The notes: generated by a model from the letters alone, not told the origin. A DNA stretch of 64,000 nucleotides from Urechis unicinctus (GCA_034190875.2 CM067346.1:46127432-46191431), one strand, 5' to 3'. Positions 1-13,632 are shown, counted from the stretch's first letter. Translations and numbers: made by a program.

Positions 1-1838
1 GTTAACGTAGCGCAAACTGTCACAATCGCGATAAGGGTGATGTGAAAGGAAAGCGCTGCGGTGTAAACTCTGGTCCCGTGAAGAGGGGCGTCGGGTGGGG
101 GTAAGAGGGGGCGGGGAGAGGTAGGGTCGATGGCTGTGTGAAGGTGTTGTGTTGACTGTACCGAAGGGGCTGGGGTGGGGGGAGGGGCGCGACAACGACG
201 CTGGCCGGGGAAGGAGGTGGGATGGGTTGGGGTGGGCGCAGGGGGCGGACAGACAGGTTGGAAATCTCTGGCTAAAACCCTGCTGCCTTCCTCCTTCCAG
301 ACAAGGAGGCCAAGATATAATGCAAACCTATTGAAGTAGCTCTTTCGAACTAAGTACAGGTAGTGCTGCATGCATTACCTCTTAGTTCTGGCGTCCAACA
401 GTATCTAGCCTGCGTAATTCAACGGAATGATTCACAGTTCCCGTGTTTTATCTAGTTTTATCTAATAATGTCAACTCACCAAACATTTATCAGAACAGAG
501 GTAGAATTTCAGCAACAGAAGTATCCTGTGAATTAGTTTTTAGGCCTAAAATCACACCAAGCATTAATATCTGGGCTTGACTTGGCAACATGGCGACGGA
601 AACTGACCAGCAGAAGCTTTCACCAATTGTAACATAGGCGAGACAGCTCACAAAACGCAGGTTCACAGGGACTAATTGTGGCACAAAGCTAAAAGCTAAA
701 ATGACCTTATCTAACATGTAGAATAGGCCACTAACATTCACTGTCGCACAAATATCACACCGAATCACGAAGAAAGCAACGAAAACTTGGGGAAAAGGCA
801 ACAGTAACTATCAGCTATAGTTTTTGCTGATGTTCTCACCGCCTTATTTACATCTGAAGTTTCTGGGGCTGTCTGGGATATCGTCCTCCACGCTTGTATA
901 TCGGAAGAAAATATCACCGGTAAACTTGGAAAGTTATCGAAAATATATTTTTCCGCAGACGATAGGAATGTGAAACATTATCTTGAACCAAACTAAATAA
1001 TAACTTTCGACACTGATCGCCTGAAACTCGTCAGAAAATGCATATTTCGTGGAAAAGTGGTGAGTTCTGTATGCATCGACCACAAAATTTTGGTTTTACT
1101 GTTGGACCGACAAGGTGACAAATATAGCCTGACGTTGGTCTATTGGGCTGTATCGAAGCTGAGCGATAATCGGTGGAAGTATCGATTCATTCAATTTCTG
1201 ACCACAATTTATCAGTTGAACAAGCGCTTATATATAAATCAGCGCGAAGGGGTACTTAATTTATTATCAACCAAGTAACAATTAGTTAAATATGCACCCC
1301 CAACAACCAAACATGGAATAGATATTCTCACACATCCGTCAAACTATCCCGATAAACTGATTAACCTGCGCCTGGGACTGAACAGCTGAAAGAGAGAGGG
1401 GTTACTCCATACATTGTTAATGTCGTTAATGAATGTTTTTACTTCTTAATGTGACGGATCGTGGCTGCAAGGACGACATTCGTAAGTCTCACTGGACTAT
1501 TTTGAACCTTAAAACATATTGTATACACATCCAATTAAAAATCCAAACGTGAAGACTACAAATGTCAATTATCGCTCTATCACTTATCTCCGGCTTGGCA
1601 AGGCCAAGAAACTTTGAGTCTTACGTCGTACTAGCCCGGTACCTGACCTAACCGCTGTTGTTGTCTAGCGGCCGATGCTCGGTATTACGTCGTACGTTTT
1701 TTTATTTTTGCTTATATGGTGTCATCCGATTTTCAAAAATCTACAACGGCATGTAAACCATATATCATAACGTTAGGACTCACAAGTCAGCTCACATGCA
1801 GCTCACATGCAGCTTAGTTTATATGATATTCTGTGGTT
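1..1838. other. no recognisable gene
   Basis: The first 300 bases are G-rich. An open frame of 103 codons on the minus strand (490-801) is hydrophobic but resembles no family I know. A short plus-strand frame starts at 590 in a strong start context (CAACATGGCG) and could be a first exon ending before GTAACA, but no downstream exon was found. Confidence 0.5.
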
Positions 1839-1928
1839 TTAGCGAGTCACTACCGGTGTGCCATATCTAGATAAGTCATTTGTTTTAAAGCCTGAACGTG
1901 GTTCATGGCCGGAAGTAGCGAGTATAAG

Positions 1929-1930
<2 letters not shown>

Positions 1931-2016
<86 letters not shown>

Positions 2017-2035
2017 TGCATATTTTATATAATTA

Positions 2036-2067
<32 letters not shown>

Positions 2068-2222
2068 ATGTATATATATATATATATGTATGTAAGTATG
2101 TATATATATATATATATACATATATATTTATAAATATATATGATATATATATACATGTATATATGTGTATATATATATCTCTCTATATCTCTATTCTATA
2201 TACTTATATATATCTCTATATA

Positions 2223-2287
<65 letters not shown>

Positions 2288-2290
2288 CTC
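1931..2290. repeat. (TA)n microsatellite block
   Basis: Long runs of TA with scattered CATG, TGTA and CTCTA variants. Open frames of alternating Tyr-Ile codons on both strands here are repeat artefacts. Confidence 0.97.
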
Positions 2291-2593
2291 ATATGTGTTA
2301 GCATCATATCGTGAAGGTTCTACTGTTTATTGCTCCCTATCTTTATTTAATGTCCAAGATCTTGATCTTCAAAAGCCCTAGCCTAGCATCTCATGGAGCA
2401 TCTCTTACTCATCCCGATTCCCCGTCCACTTCAGCCAGTTAAAATAAAATGAAATCATACTTTATGGATATTCCTGCTAGCCATGAATGCGCATTTGATT
2501 TTCATTATGTGTTTGTTTCCCTCTTTTTTCTAAAATCGAAAGTTACTTGTGTTTACATATTTGCAATAGGATAACGGATATTGCTCTGGCACG

Positions 2594-4457
2594 ATGTCTG
2601 GAACTGTTGCCAATAATTTGACAAGCACAAGAACACTTAACGATGGCGTCACCATGCCCCTCTTTGGATTCGGAACTTCTAAGTCTCTCAACCCAGACAT
2701 TTTCCAACACACTATCGAACAAGGTTACCGATTAGTGGACACTGCTCAGTGGTATCAGTATGTTATTTCAATGTTTCTATCTGAGCTACTATATCGTATC
2801 CATTTGGTTTCCATACAGGGACTATACATTTTATTAACTTGAAGCTATGGAAAATAAATCTTCACCTTTTATTATCGTCATATTAAAACCAAGATTCACC
2901 AATTCCTTATCTGTTTACTTCATAAAATGGCTGTGTTCTAAAATAAATAAAAATTATTATATTTGTTTCAGAACTGAAAAACATGTGGGAATTGCAGTGC
3001 GTAAATCTGGTGTCCCCCGGGAAAAACTGTTCGTGGTTAGCAAAGTCTACTGGGGTGCTCATGGTTTCAATGAGTGCACAAAAGCTGTCAAGGATAGCCT
3101 CAAGAGGTGATAATCTAGGCAACAGTTGCACGATTTATTGAAAGAATAATTATTAAAAAATCAATGTTGATCCATTTGGGGAATTTTAATTGTAATATTA
3201 TCCAGTAAAATTCGTCAAATTCATTCCTTTTTACAAGGTAATGAATGCTATGTGGTATTGCATGCAGATTAAACATGAAATACGTTGACCTGTTTCTGAT
3301 CCACACACCAGCCGGAGGTCGCATACTGGAAACGTATGATGCTTTGTTAAAACTTAAAGAGGAGGGCCTTATCAGGTGAGAATATTCAGATGCTTGAACA
3401 GAGAGATGCATAAATATATCTTCACGTGTCATAATGTCCTATACTGATACATTAATAATTGATATCCACCATATTTGTTTCATATTAATTCCGTGATATT
3501 TTATGTCAAATGTGATTGGTTTAATTTAGGTCGGTGGGAGTGTCTAATTTCGGAGTCCACCACTTGGAAGGACTGAGACTGAGTGGACGGCCCCTGCCCT
3601 CTGTCAATCAAATTGAGCTCCACGTCCATTTGCACCAACAGGAGATCGTAGATTATTGCCAGAAAAATAACATCACTGTCATGGGCTACAGTCCACTTGC
3701 TAAATGGCAAGCAGCAAATGACACCTATCTCTTAGAGATGGCACAGAGGTAAGCAATTATTTCTTTCAATTTGTCATCTTCAATTACTCAGCATTATGCA
3801 TAAGCGATGTCAGTGCCAGAAACAGGATCACGCAATTGACGGGGACTAAATTTATAACTTTATATCAATTGCTTCATTTATATGAATGCCAAAATGATGT
3901 CAAAGCAAAGTGCCATTATTTATCTTAATGACTATGAATTGGTGATTCTTTTTGATGATTGCCTGTCGCCAGATACGGCAAAACTCTGGCCCAACTGATG
4001 ATCCGATGGAGTGTCCAGAAAGGCTATATCACTATTCCAAAAGCATCCTCTCCTGATAGAGTTGCTGAGAATATAGATGTTTTTAATTGGTCTATCGATG
4101 ATGAAGACATGGCCTCCATAGTAAGTACTAATTTGATTCATCGTATCATTGTTGTGTCCACAATTAACAATTACTAGAGAGGGCTCATCTTTTCTTAGCC
4201 TTACTTCTGTTTGTAAATTATTGCATTGACTGACCACTTGCAGTTGTGTCATCACAAATTCCTTGCTACCAACAACACCACATTATTTTAATCTATCCCC
4301 ATCAAATGATGATTTACTTTTTTAGTGGAATGCAACGTTGTTCGCCAAAGTGATGATGAGCAATATTTAATTATACTATCATGCTGTTGTGTACCAGGCT
4401 GGACTAGAACAAATGATCGTTGCATGGCATCCTGTGACTTGTAAATGGAAACCATGA
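2594..4457 (+). CDS. aldo-keto reductase, six exons, intact
   Basis: NAD(P)H-dependent reductase of carbonyl compounds, cytosolic by family. Exons: 2594-2757, 2972-3106, 3268-3375, 3530-3748, 3973-4120, 4398-4457; all introns GT-AG and all phases agree, giving 277 residues. The catalytic tetrad is present: Asp49 and Tyr54 (DTAQWY), Lys79 (VVSK), His112 (LFLIHTP). Also present are VSNFG, NQIELH and the cofactor loop IPKASSPDRVAEN. The length is nearer the short AKR5/bacterial-like type (about 275-280) than the 315-325 of vertebrate AKR1 enzymes, and the C-terminal tail is short (ending CKWKP). The start ATG precedes the first beta strands at the usual distance. A decayed copy lies 4.3 kb downstream on the same strand. 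Substrate cannot be told from sequence. An untranslated 5' exon is possible. Confidence 0.9.
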
Positions 4458-5979
4458 TATGGAAACAAATGTGTTATGAAATAGCATAGAAAGAGCGAAC
4501 ACCTCCTCCTCATAAGACATTGCATCTTAAAAGGAATTCATCAAATTGAGCAGTTACCGGTGTTAATTCTAAATATAAGAGTTTTGATGGTGTTATTTTG
4601 TATATATGTCAAATGCAACAAATAGAGACCATTAAATGGGTTGTCACAATGATTGTACGACATGATCGACGATTCAGAGTTTGTGACGATTTTTTGAGCA
4701 AATAGGCCAACTCATTCTTTCGATATTCATTGCCCCATTACTTGTTAGGCATCTGAATCTTTCATTTCTTTTTCTCTTTATTCTGACTCTAAGAACTTCA
4801 TTAAGATATTTCAAAAGCCTTTATTTCTCAAACAATTTACTCGATAAAACTTTGCCTTATGGACAGAATACAAACTGTCAATCAAACGATTGGTGTTTGG
4901 GAATAACAGCAGCGTAAAATTACCACCATGGCAAATTACCATCATTGTAATACACGCACACATTCACGAAACTTGATCATTATAATATTTTATACTTTCA
5001 GTTTCAGTATCTTGTGCTAGTGCATTTTGAACAAATAAAGTATTGATTTCTGAAAACGATAAATATTTACAGCTATCATGAAATATAACCATCCTGGATT
5101 TTTTTTTTTCATTTACAGATCCAATTGCACGTACGATGTGTGCATCGGGGCAGTTGTTTCGTTCAGAGACACAGAGTAGCGGTCACAGCTGATTTCCTTT
5201 CATTTGACGTTTTATCTTCTCTCAATTACGTTCGCTGATTCTCATAAACGAAGTAAACCATCCCACCAATAGACCCAAGACTCTAGACCAGAGATATAGA
5301 CAAGAGATATTGGTGATCATTCACACTAGCTGTTAACGCTGGAAATGCAAATAACTTTCGGAATACTCCGTATTGTAAAATTCCTGATATTTAACGGCTG
5401 GGTATTTCCATTACATGCGATTAATAAAGGGTTGGACTAAATTTCAGCCGTACATAAAAGCAACAGTCCTTAGGCTAAGCCCAGCCTTACATGGTGAACG
5501 TACTATATGCATGAGTAGACCTGCCATCTGCCGTTATGTCTGCAGTAGCGTCCTACCCCATGATGGCCCGCTCGGACGGTAGTGTACATATATACTGTCC
5601 TGCGCTAATCGCAACCGTCGTGCAGTGAGATTTATATTTCCAGTGTCTACACCTTTTCATCATTGTTGTGTACTTGCGTATCTATATTTGTCGAGAATCG
5701 AGATGAATATCTCTTGATCCGAACTATTTTGGTTATCCACTGTCTCTGCTCGCAGCAGCCGATCTTGTCATTCAAAATAAACATGGGATTGCCGGATTGA
5801 ATCGCCTTAGACAAAATCTCACACGTAAACTAGCTCAACTTGGTCACAAACATTCATTGATGTGAAAAATTATTCTTCATATGTACATTTGTGTAATTGT
5901 CGTGTATAATTGAAACTCGTGTATTTGATTACTACGCGTTGGTTACCATCAATAAGACGTCGTGTACGGCTTACCCATA
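4458..5979. other. AKR 3' flank; no gene seen
   Basis: Partly homologous to sequence after the decayed AKR copy (the block containing CGATATTCATTGCCCCATTAC near 4720 matches about 10685), so the duplicated unit extends past the coding exons. The remainder shows nothing recognisable. Confidence 0.5.
5034..5039 (+). terminator. candidate poly(A) signal of the AKR gene
   Basis: AATAAA about 580 bases after the AKR stop codon, the first clear canonical signal downstream. Confidence 0.4.
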
Positions 5980-6400
5980 GCCCTACAGGACGACTGAGTA
6001 GACGTCCTACGAGGTTCAATCCCAACGCAATGGCTAAATCTTCAACGGAAATCAGATTCATTGAATGTCTAAAACCTAGCGAGTTATTTGGATTCATTGC
6101 ATGTTTTGATGGTAAAGAACAATTTACACATGTAATCACGAGTGATATATTCAGCTGACATGAATTACCATTACGATGGAGTTCGTTGTGGCATCATCAC
6201 ATCTAGCCATGTTCATCTTTACAACGAGGCGGTAGTGCCCTCATGCACAGTCCGGGCTATTTCAAACATATGGCAGTTCAAAAAGCATGATGGGTGCTCA
6301 ATACGGCATCTTGGGGCACAGCCTTGCCACATATATACCTTTGTTAAAATCGTGATGGAGTGAAGACCAAACATGTCTGACCAATCAGATGACTCCACAT
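5980..6400 (+). repeat. SINE-like dispersed repeat, copy A
   Basis: The head CCTACAGGAC..TGAGTAGACGTCCT is followed by a pol III B-box-like GGTTCAATCCC at about 6014, then a body (GAGTTATTTGG, GCATGTTTTGATGGTAA) shared with copies at 26100-26440 and 30214-30420. The stretch CACAGCCTTGCC.ACATAT near 6320 is shared with 26380. Probably a tRNA-derived SINE or another short non-autonomous element; the A box is poor. Confidence 0.6.
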
Positions 6401-7254
6401 CTTTAACAGACGCCGAGCCCCGAGACGTTGAATAAACAGTCCCATGTGCTGTAGATGATTTCATGGTATCGTCGCTTGATGAGTGGGGTGTATTTCGTGT
6501 CAATTCATAATCACCACACAGCTTAGTGCAGCTATAAACTCTTTGCTCGAGACCTTCACATGTCCCTGACAAGCCAACAAATGTCAATGTCTACCCCAGG
6601 CCAGTTCCCTTGCTCCAGAAAACAATCGAAAACCACTATCTACAGTGCGTGCATGAAAGATGGAGAATCGTTAACTGTGCGGACACGGTGAGAGGCGAAC
6701 TGTTCTCGATACGTATACCCCAGACCGGACAATTTATCAAGTTGACATTAATTAAGTATGTACTTGATATTTTCGCTATTTATTAGCCCATTGTGCGAAG
6801 TGTTTTGGCAGCGGAGAGTCTCCGCAAGACGACATTTTTACCGCTCTCACCGAAATTATACAACTGATGTTAATCCACCGAAATAGATATATTCTCGTGT
6901 GCGATTGAGGTTCATTAAATCCGGTGCAGTTGATACTCTGCAATTAAAGACCGGCATCCAGGTTCGTCAGTGTTGCTCAAGGGCAGGATTTAGAACCCAA
7001 TGGGATTAGGTTTAAGGCGGACTATTTGTCAAACTGCACAAACAGCCTTCTCGGGATACATTTGGGTTATCTCGGTAACCAAAGTACAGCACGAAAAGCT
7101 CGTTCAGTTTTTTTATTGGCACTTCACGTAGCCGTTAAGGCATTTTTCAGAGAGAGATAATCGATTTATCTGACAATGGTTATTGTTTTCAGTATTGATT
7201 GAGGTTAGCCCTATTACCCATTGGGGTAGGATCACTTGCCCATTATTTGAGCAT
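6401..7254. other. no gene seen
   Basis: Mixed-composition sequence without long open frames, tandem repeats or family similarity that I can recognise. Confidence 0.4.
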
Positions 7255-8440
7255 TTCCCAGTATGGTGGGCCATCGGCGGAGGTCGGCCCGCCAGTGGCA
7301 GCCAGCCGGTGGCGTGACCAGCTGATAGCCGTCGGCCAGCCGTCGGCAAGCCGCTCATAGTGGCAAGCCGTCGGGCCGACAGTGGCCAACCGATAACTCA
7401 TCAAGTATTTAAAAATGCCTCAAACTAATATACAAAGAAGAACAGCAACACCATATTTTAATTAGTTTATTAAGAAAACTAAATTTCTTCCTCAGAAGAC
7501 AAATCGTTATAATCAATAAGTGCAGCGAGCCTTGTCATCTGTAGCTCTTCATTCAGTTCTTTTTCTGAAATCATGTAGACATGAAGCTACCCTACCCTAC
7601 CCTGCCCTACCCGACCCGACGCTGCCCACCGCTACCCGACGCTACCCTACCCTACCCGACCCTTCGCTGCCCTACCCGACCCGGCCCGATGCTACCCAAC
7701 GCTGCCCACCGCTACTCTTCCCTACCCGACGCTACCCTACCCAAGCGCAACCACCGTATGCCACGCTTGGGACGTCGCGCTCTGTGACAGGCGAGCTAGG
7801 GGGCTAGGCATGGTGCGTCGGCAATGAGAGTAGTTAAGCTATTCAGGGCGTCAACATTTCTTGTTAAAATGGAAATTTATATTGATGATGGGTAAACTCA
7901 ACGTTATTGTACATAAGTGAATAACGATATTAATCTTAAAACTTGGGTACGAGTTGGTCTGGGTACGAGTTGGTATGGGTAAGAGTTGACCCTAACTCCT
8001 TAAATCCAACTCATGAAAAAAACATTCAAATACAAAGAAATGCGATGAATACTAGATGTTTTCATATCCCATGTATTATCTTAATACGTATTTAAAATGG
8101 ATTAAAGTACCTGCAACTCACCTAACACAGTAGAAGTGATGAAAACTGAGCGTTTTTTAAGAATTTCAAAATAACCGCCAACATTCAGCGACTGAACTAA
8201 GGTTAAGGTCGTTACTAATTTGTAAAGATGCAGCTAGATGGCGCGATGGCAGACATCCATCCGAAGACGAGCCACCGTTGGGCCGCCGGTGGACCGTCAA
8301 CTGGGAACTGCCGGCGGCCCAACGGTGGCTGGTCATCGGCTAAAGCTAAAGCCACCGTTGGGCCGTTGATGGACCGTCAGCTGGGAACTGCCGACGGTAG
8401 CCACCAGCGGGCCGCTGGCGTTGTGTTATCTGGGTTACTA
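7255..8440. mobile_element. GC-rich arm pair, candidate non-autonomous transposon
   Basis: Two GC-rich blocks (7255-7400 and 8255-8430) made of repeated GCCGTCGGC/GGGCCGCCGGTGG motifs in mirrored orientation flank AT-richer DNA. Between them are a CTACC minisatellite and a tandem GGGTACGAGTTGG motif (7948-7990). Such GC-rich, self-complementary ends are common in animal MITEs, but I could not fix exact termini or a target duplication. Confidence 0.4.
7581..7755 (+). repeat. CTACC/CGACC minisatellite
   Basis: About 170 bases of pentanucleotide units CTACC, CTGCC and CGACC, pyrimidine-rich on this strand. Open frames through it (Pro-Tyr-rich) are artefacts. Confidence 0.9.
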
Positions 8441-8717
8441 TTCACAAACCCTTACCTAATAGGTTCAAAGCTGTTTCCAAAAATGTAATTCGCAGATAGT
8501 CAGCCTGGTATCGAAGAGTAAAGTAAATATCTCAATGAAATCATAATTTCATATCATGAATGAAACTAAGTGCAATTTTACAGCTCGCAAACTTTCATGG
8601 TTAATCTTTCTCTCTAAGAATACACATTTAATATGTATGAAGTCGTTGATTTCCTCGTTTTCTTAAATTGTCAGTTACCTGTATATATAGGATATTGGAT
8701 ACTGGTGAGGCACACAA
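8441..8717. other. 5' flank of the decayed AKR copy
   Basis: AT-rich. The last 40 bases (GGATATTGGATACTGGTGAGGC) resemble the sequence just before the intact AKR start, so the duplication began upstream of the start codon. Confidence 0.5.
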
Positions 8718-10439
8718 TGTCTGAAACTGTGACCAAGAGCTTGACAAGCATAGTTACACTTAACCATTCCCCTCTTTGGATTCGGAACTTCCAATTCCCC
8801 ATACCCAGACATTTTCCAACACACAATAGAACAAGGCTACCGATTGGTGGACACTTCTCAGTGAGCCCAGTATGTTATTTCAATAATGTTGTCTGAGTTT
8901 GGCAAGCATTCTGACATTTTCATTTTATTTCGATATTTTAAGCTGTGACAATCGCTGGATATATTCATATGTAAATCACTTTACATATTTTTATCGCTTT
9001 ATGCGTTCTAATGGCATATCTTATTCATCTTGCGATTATACATGTCCAGTGGTAATCCTCGAACATAATAGAAATACATTTCTGATATCTACTCACGTCA
9101 CATGACCACAGAATAGCATGCATATCAACGCCACAAAAATTTGTGGTACATATTTCAGATGTGAAAAACGTGTTGGAATAGCAGCGCGAAAATCTGGTGT
9201 CCCACGAGAAGAGCTGTTTGTGGTCAGTAAAGTGTCCTCGGGTGCTCATGGGTTCAATGAGTGCATTACAACTCTCAAGGATAGCCTCACGAGGTGGTAC
9301 ATTAGGTACAAATTGCAGGACTCATGAGAGATTCTTATTTGAATTATTCAGAGTAAAAAATTCACTGTGGTGTTATTTTCAGATTAAATATGAAATACGT
9401 TGACCTTTATCTCATACACACACCAGCAGCGGGTCGCTTACTGGAAACGTATGATGCTTTGTTAAAACTCAAAGAGGAAGGTCTTATCCGGTGAGAATAT
9501 TCAGTTTCTTAAACAAAATGATGCATAAATATGTGATGATGACCTATACCGAAGCACGAACCTAAGGTATACATCATTTTGCTATTTCATTTATCCTTTG
9601 TGGTTTCATTACTGTTACCTAATGTGACTGGTGAATCTAGGTCAATGGGAGTGTCTAATTTCGGAGTCCGCCATTTGGAAGGACTGACATTAAGTGGACG
9701 GCCCCTGCCCTCTGTCAAAAAATTGCACCAACAAGAGATTGTAGATTATTGCCAGAAAAATAACATCACTGTCATGGGCTACAGTCCACTTGCTAAATGG
9801 CAAGCAGCAAATGACAACTTTCTCTTAGAGATGGCACAAAGATAAGCGATGATTTCTTTCAATTTGTCTCCAGGCGATACCAGTTCCAAGTTTGCAAACG
9901 GCGACAACATTTATAACATGTTGTTTTTATATCAATTGCTACATTTATATGAATTCCAAAATGATGTGAAAGATACGGTAAAACTGATGATCCGATGGAG
10001 TGTCCAGAAAGGCTATATCACACTTCCACTCCTGAAAGAGTTGCTGAGAAAACTGATCCATCCATGATAAAGACATGGCTTCCATCGTAAGTACATCGTT
10101 TAATTGTAGCGTCCTCAAACGATTAGGACTAAAGAAGTCTTATATTTTCTTGGACTCAAATCGATTTGTAAATTATTGCATCGAATTTGCAACGTGGCGT
10201 TTTCTCACAAATGCCTTGCTTCAAACAACAGTACCTGACCTCGAGGTAGCATTTTTTCCGCATCAAATGACAAATTACTTCAATGTAACTCTTATTCGAA
10301 ATCGTTCTTGGAATGCGACTTTTGTTAAAAAAAATTATGATAACCTACGTTGAGATTATCATTATATCATTGTGTACCAGGCTGGGCTAGAGCAAATGGC
10401 TGTTTCACGTTACACTGTGACCTGTGAATGGAGACCTTA
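8718..10439 (+). pseudogene. aldo-keto reductase pseudogene (tandem copy, introns retained)
   Basis: Exon-by-exon copy of the AKR at 2594-4457, introns included, so it arose by DNA duplication and not retrotransposition. Exon 1 (from 8718) has lost about 11 bases around the GDGVTMP region and has TGA right after DTSQ. Exon 2 (9159-9293) and exon 3 (9383-9490) are still open and very similar to the parent. Exon 4 (from 9641) has an in-frame loss of six codons in the NQIELH segment, and its donor has mutated from GT to AT (9842-9843). Exon 5 (from 9973) lost 11 bases and then more. The last exon (about 10380-10439) is open to TAA. No full-length enzyme can be made. Confidence 0.92.
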
Positions 10440-11639
10440 ATAAACAAACAAATGCATTATCATTATTGGACGGGAAGGGCCAACAACTTTTTGGGGAATG
10501 TTATAAGCTTGAATGATACTGGATTTGCGATGTTCTTTTGTTTATATTTGTCTGAGGCAACACGGGGAAACCAATGAATAGGTTGACAAGCAAAATGGCT
10601 CTTGGTTGCGCAATGATATTATGTCATGGTCAGCAATGTAGAGAAAATGATGGTTCAGGAATCAAATATAAAACTCTTTTGTCGATATCAATCGCCCCAT
10701 AACTTGTAAGGTATCAGATTCTTCTTTGTCTTCTGTTATATTAAGTAGTGATGTTAATGTCAAAGATTCTGCTTATATCATCACTTGTCAGTCGATATAT
10801 CTGTCCACTGTGCCCTGCGTTGATCAATCAGAATAAAATGCATTCCCTACGCATCACACCACCAGTTTATCAACACCTGACCAAACCTCACAAACAGATT
10901 ATCAACTTCCTCTCATCACTTCATAAACACATCAAGCCAAAATCTATCAGCCTGCTGCAATTACTGATAAACAGAATACAACTGAGCAAAGTTTTGACCA
11001 GAGATGGTGCAAACAGAGTCAACTCGCGCAGTTTCGCTTCCGTCAGGCGTGTTGTGCTCAGCAGTGGCGCCCCTTGGGGCCATTATGCCAAACCAAATTG
11101 TCACTCTGCGACTGCTCGGCTGTGGCGGGGGAGATCGAGACTAGACCATTATGACGATGACAATGCTTGTGAATATATCCCCAAATATGATAATTCATAT
11201 GAAAAATAAAACGATACTCAGAGTGAAAAAAACAAAGCATTAAGCTTCCGGAATTAATACATGATGTGTTTCATGGAAAAAGATGTCAGACTCGAACAGT
11301 TAGTCGGTCATCCTCGGGTACACGCCTCATTTATTTGACTTTTGTTTGTAGCTTTCACTGATCGATGTAGCCGTGCAGGACGTTTATTTAGTTGCTAGCA
11401 CTCTGGTGACATGGCTGATGAGAATTCCCTGAGGGAAGGACATGCATTTTCCTTTGGGAACATTTCCATTATGCCCAGAAGAAACATGCAAAAAGAACAA
11501 TGTGCTTTTCACTGACGCGATAGCAAACGGTTGGAATGAGCTAACGCTTGCTTCAAGAAAGTTCCTTTGTACTTAGATGAACTAGTTTTCTCTAATTGCT
11601 GCCTGAAGTGCATACAGGGAAGCACGAGTGGAACCTCAT
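10440..11639. other. no gene seen
   Basis: Includes the remaining 3' part of the AKR duplication (to about 10740). A 153-codon open frame at 10748-11209 has no recognisable domain, and its Lys/His/Leu-rich composition looks like translated noncoding DNA. Confidence 0.4.
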
Positions 11640-11784
11640 CCAGAAGTAATTTGCGCCCCATGCAAATACCACAGAAATTCTCCTGGGCTTCTTTGTGTGC
11701 CCGAAATACATCAGGGCTAATTAACTTGGCGAATTTGCATTCGGCGATTTATGGCGATCAGCCGTTTTGTATGTATATTTGGAT
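11640..11784 (+). repeat. degenerate satellite monomers, left edge
   Basis: Phrases such as CCAGAAATTCTCCTGGGCTTC and CCCGAAATACATCAGGGCTAATT follow the pattern of the 31-bp satellite found intact at 13650-14640. This suggests the satellite once extended to the left of the microsatellite. Confidence 0.5.
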
Positions 11785-12465
11785 GTATGTATGTATGTAT
11801 GTATGTATGTATGTATGTATGTATGTATGTATGTATGTATGTATGTATGTATGTATGTATGTATGTATGTATGTATGTATGTATGTATGTATGTATGTAT
11901 GTATGTATGTATGTATGTATGTATGTATGTATGTATGTATGTGTCTGTATGTATGTATGTATGTATGTGTATGTATGTCTGTATGTATGTATGTATGTAT
12001 GTATGTATGTATGTATGTATGTATGTATGTATGTATGTATGTATGTATGTATGTATGTATGTATGTATGTATGTATGTATGTATGTATGTATGTATGTAT
12101 GTATGTCTGTATGTATGTATGTCTGTCTGTATGTATGTATGTATGTATGTATGTATGTATGTATGTATGTGTATGTATGTATGTATGTCTGTATGTATGT
12201 CTGTATGTATGTCTGTATGTATGTATGTATGTATGTATGTATGTATGTCTGTATGTATGTATGTCTGTATGTATGTATGTATGTATGTATGTATGTATGT
12301 ATGTATGTATGTATGTATGTATGTATGTATGTATGTATGTATGTATGTATGTATGTATGTATGTATGTATGTATGTATGTATGTATGTATGTATGTATGT
12401 ATGTCTGTCTGTATGTATGTATGTATGTATGTCTGTATGTATGTATGTATGTATGTATGTGTATG

Positions 12466-12497
<32 letters not shown>

Positions 12498-13358
12498 TGT
12501 ATGTATGTATGTATGTATGTATGTATGTATGTATGTATGTATGTATGTATGTATGTATGTCTGTCTGTATGTATGTATGTATGTATGTATGTATGTATGT
12601 ATGTATGTATGTCTGTATGTATGTCTGTATGTCTGTATGTATGTATGTCTGTATGTATGTATGTATGTATGTATGTATGTAGTATGTATGTATGTATGTA
12701 TGTATGTATGTATGTATGTATGTATGTATGTATGTATGTATGTATGTATGTATGTATGTATGTATGTATGTGTATGTATGTCGTATGTATGTATGTATGT
12801 ATGTATGTATGTATGTATGTATGTATGTATGTATGTATGTATGTATGTATGTATGTATTTGTATGTATGTATGTACGTAGATGTGGGGTTGTATGTATGT
12901 ATGTATGTATGTATGTCGTGTCTGTATGTATGAATGTCTGTATGTATGTATGTATGTTTATATGTATGTATGCCAGAAATATATGAGTATGTATGTATGT
13001 ATGTCTGTATGTATGTTATGTCGTATGTATGTATGAATGTATGTCTGTATGTATGTATGTATGTATGTGTGTATGATCGTATGGGTGTATGTATGTCGTA
13101 CGCCAGTATGTATGTATGTATGTATGTAGTATGGGGTTTGTATGTATGTATGTATGTCTGCCAGAAATGTATGTATGTATAGTATGTATGTATGTATGTA
13201 TGTATGTATGTCTGGTGTATGTATGTATGTATGTATGTCTGTATGTCGTACGCCATGTATGTATGTATGTATGTATGTCTGTATGTGTATGTGTCTGTAT
13301 GTATGTATGTATGTATGTATGTATGTATGGTATGTATGTGTATGTTGTATTCGTGTGC

Positions 13359-13401
<43 letters not shown>

Positions 13402-13632
13402 CGTGGTGCGTGCGTGCGTGCGTGCGTGCATATATGCATGCATGCATGCATGCATGCATGCATGCAGAAATGCATGTATGTATGTATGTATGTATGTATG
13501 TACGCCAGAAATATATGATGTATGTGTATGTATGTATGTATGTATGTATGTATGTATGTATGTATGTATGTATGTATGTATGTATGTATGTATGTATGTA
13601 TGTATGTATGTATGTATGTATGTATGTATGTT
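11785..13632 (+). repeat. (ATGT)n tetranucleotide array, about 1.85 kb
   Basis: Near-continuous ATGT with point variants (CTGT, GTGT), a (GT)n run at 13361-13398, then GCGT and GCAT units to about 13466. From 12970 onward it is broken by pieces of the 31-bp satellite (GCCAGAAATATATGA at 12972, CGTACGCCAG at 13097, CTGCCAGAAATG at 13158, GTACGCCAGAAATATATGA at 13501). Large open frames of Met-Tyr-Val-Cys or Ile-His-Thr-Tyr periodicity are artefacts on both strands. Confidence 0.98.

Noticed and set aside
490-801. 103-codon hydrophobic minus-strand frame
   Set aside because: No family resemblance, no splice context; hydrophobicity follows from T-rich composition.
10748-11209. 153-codon plus-strand frame
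   Set aside because: No recognisable domain, and it overlaps the decaying end of the AKR duplication unit.
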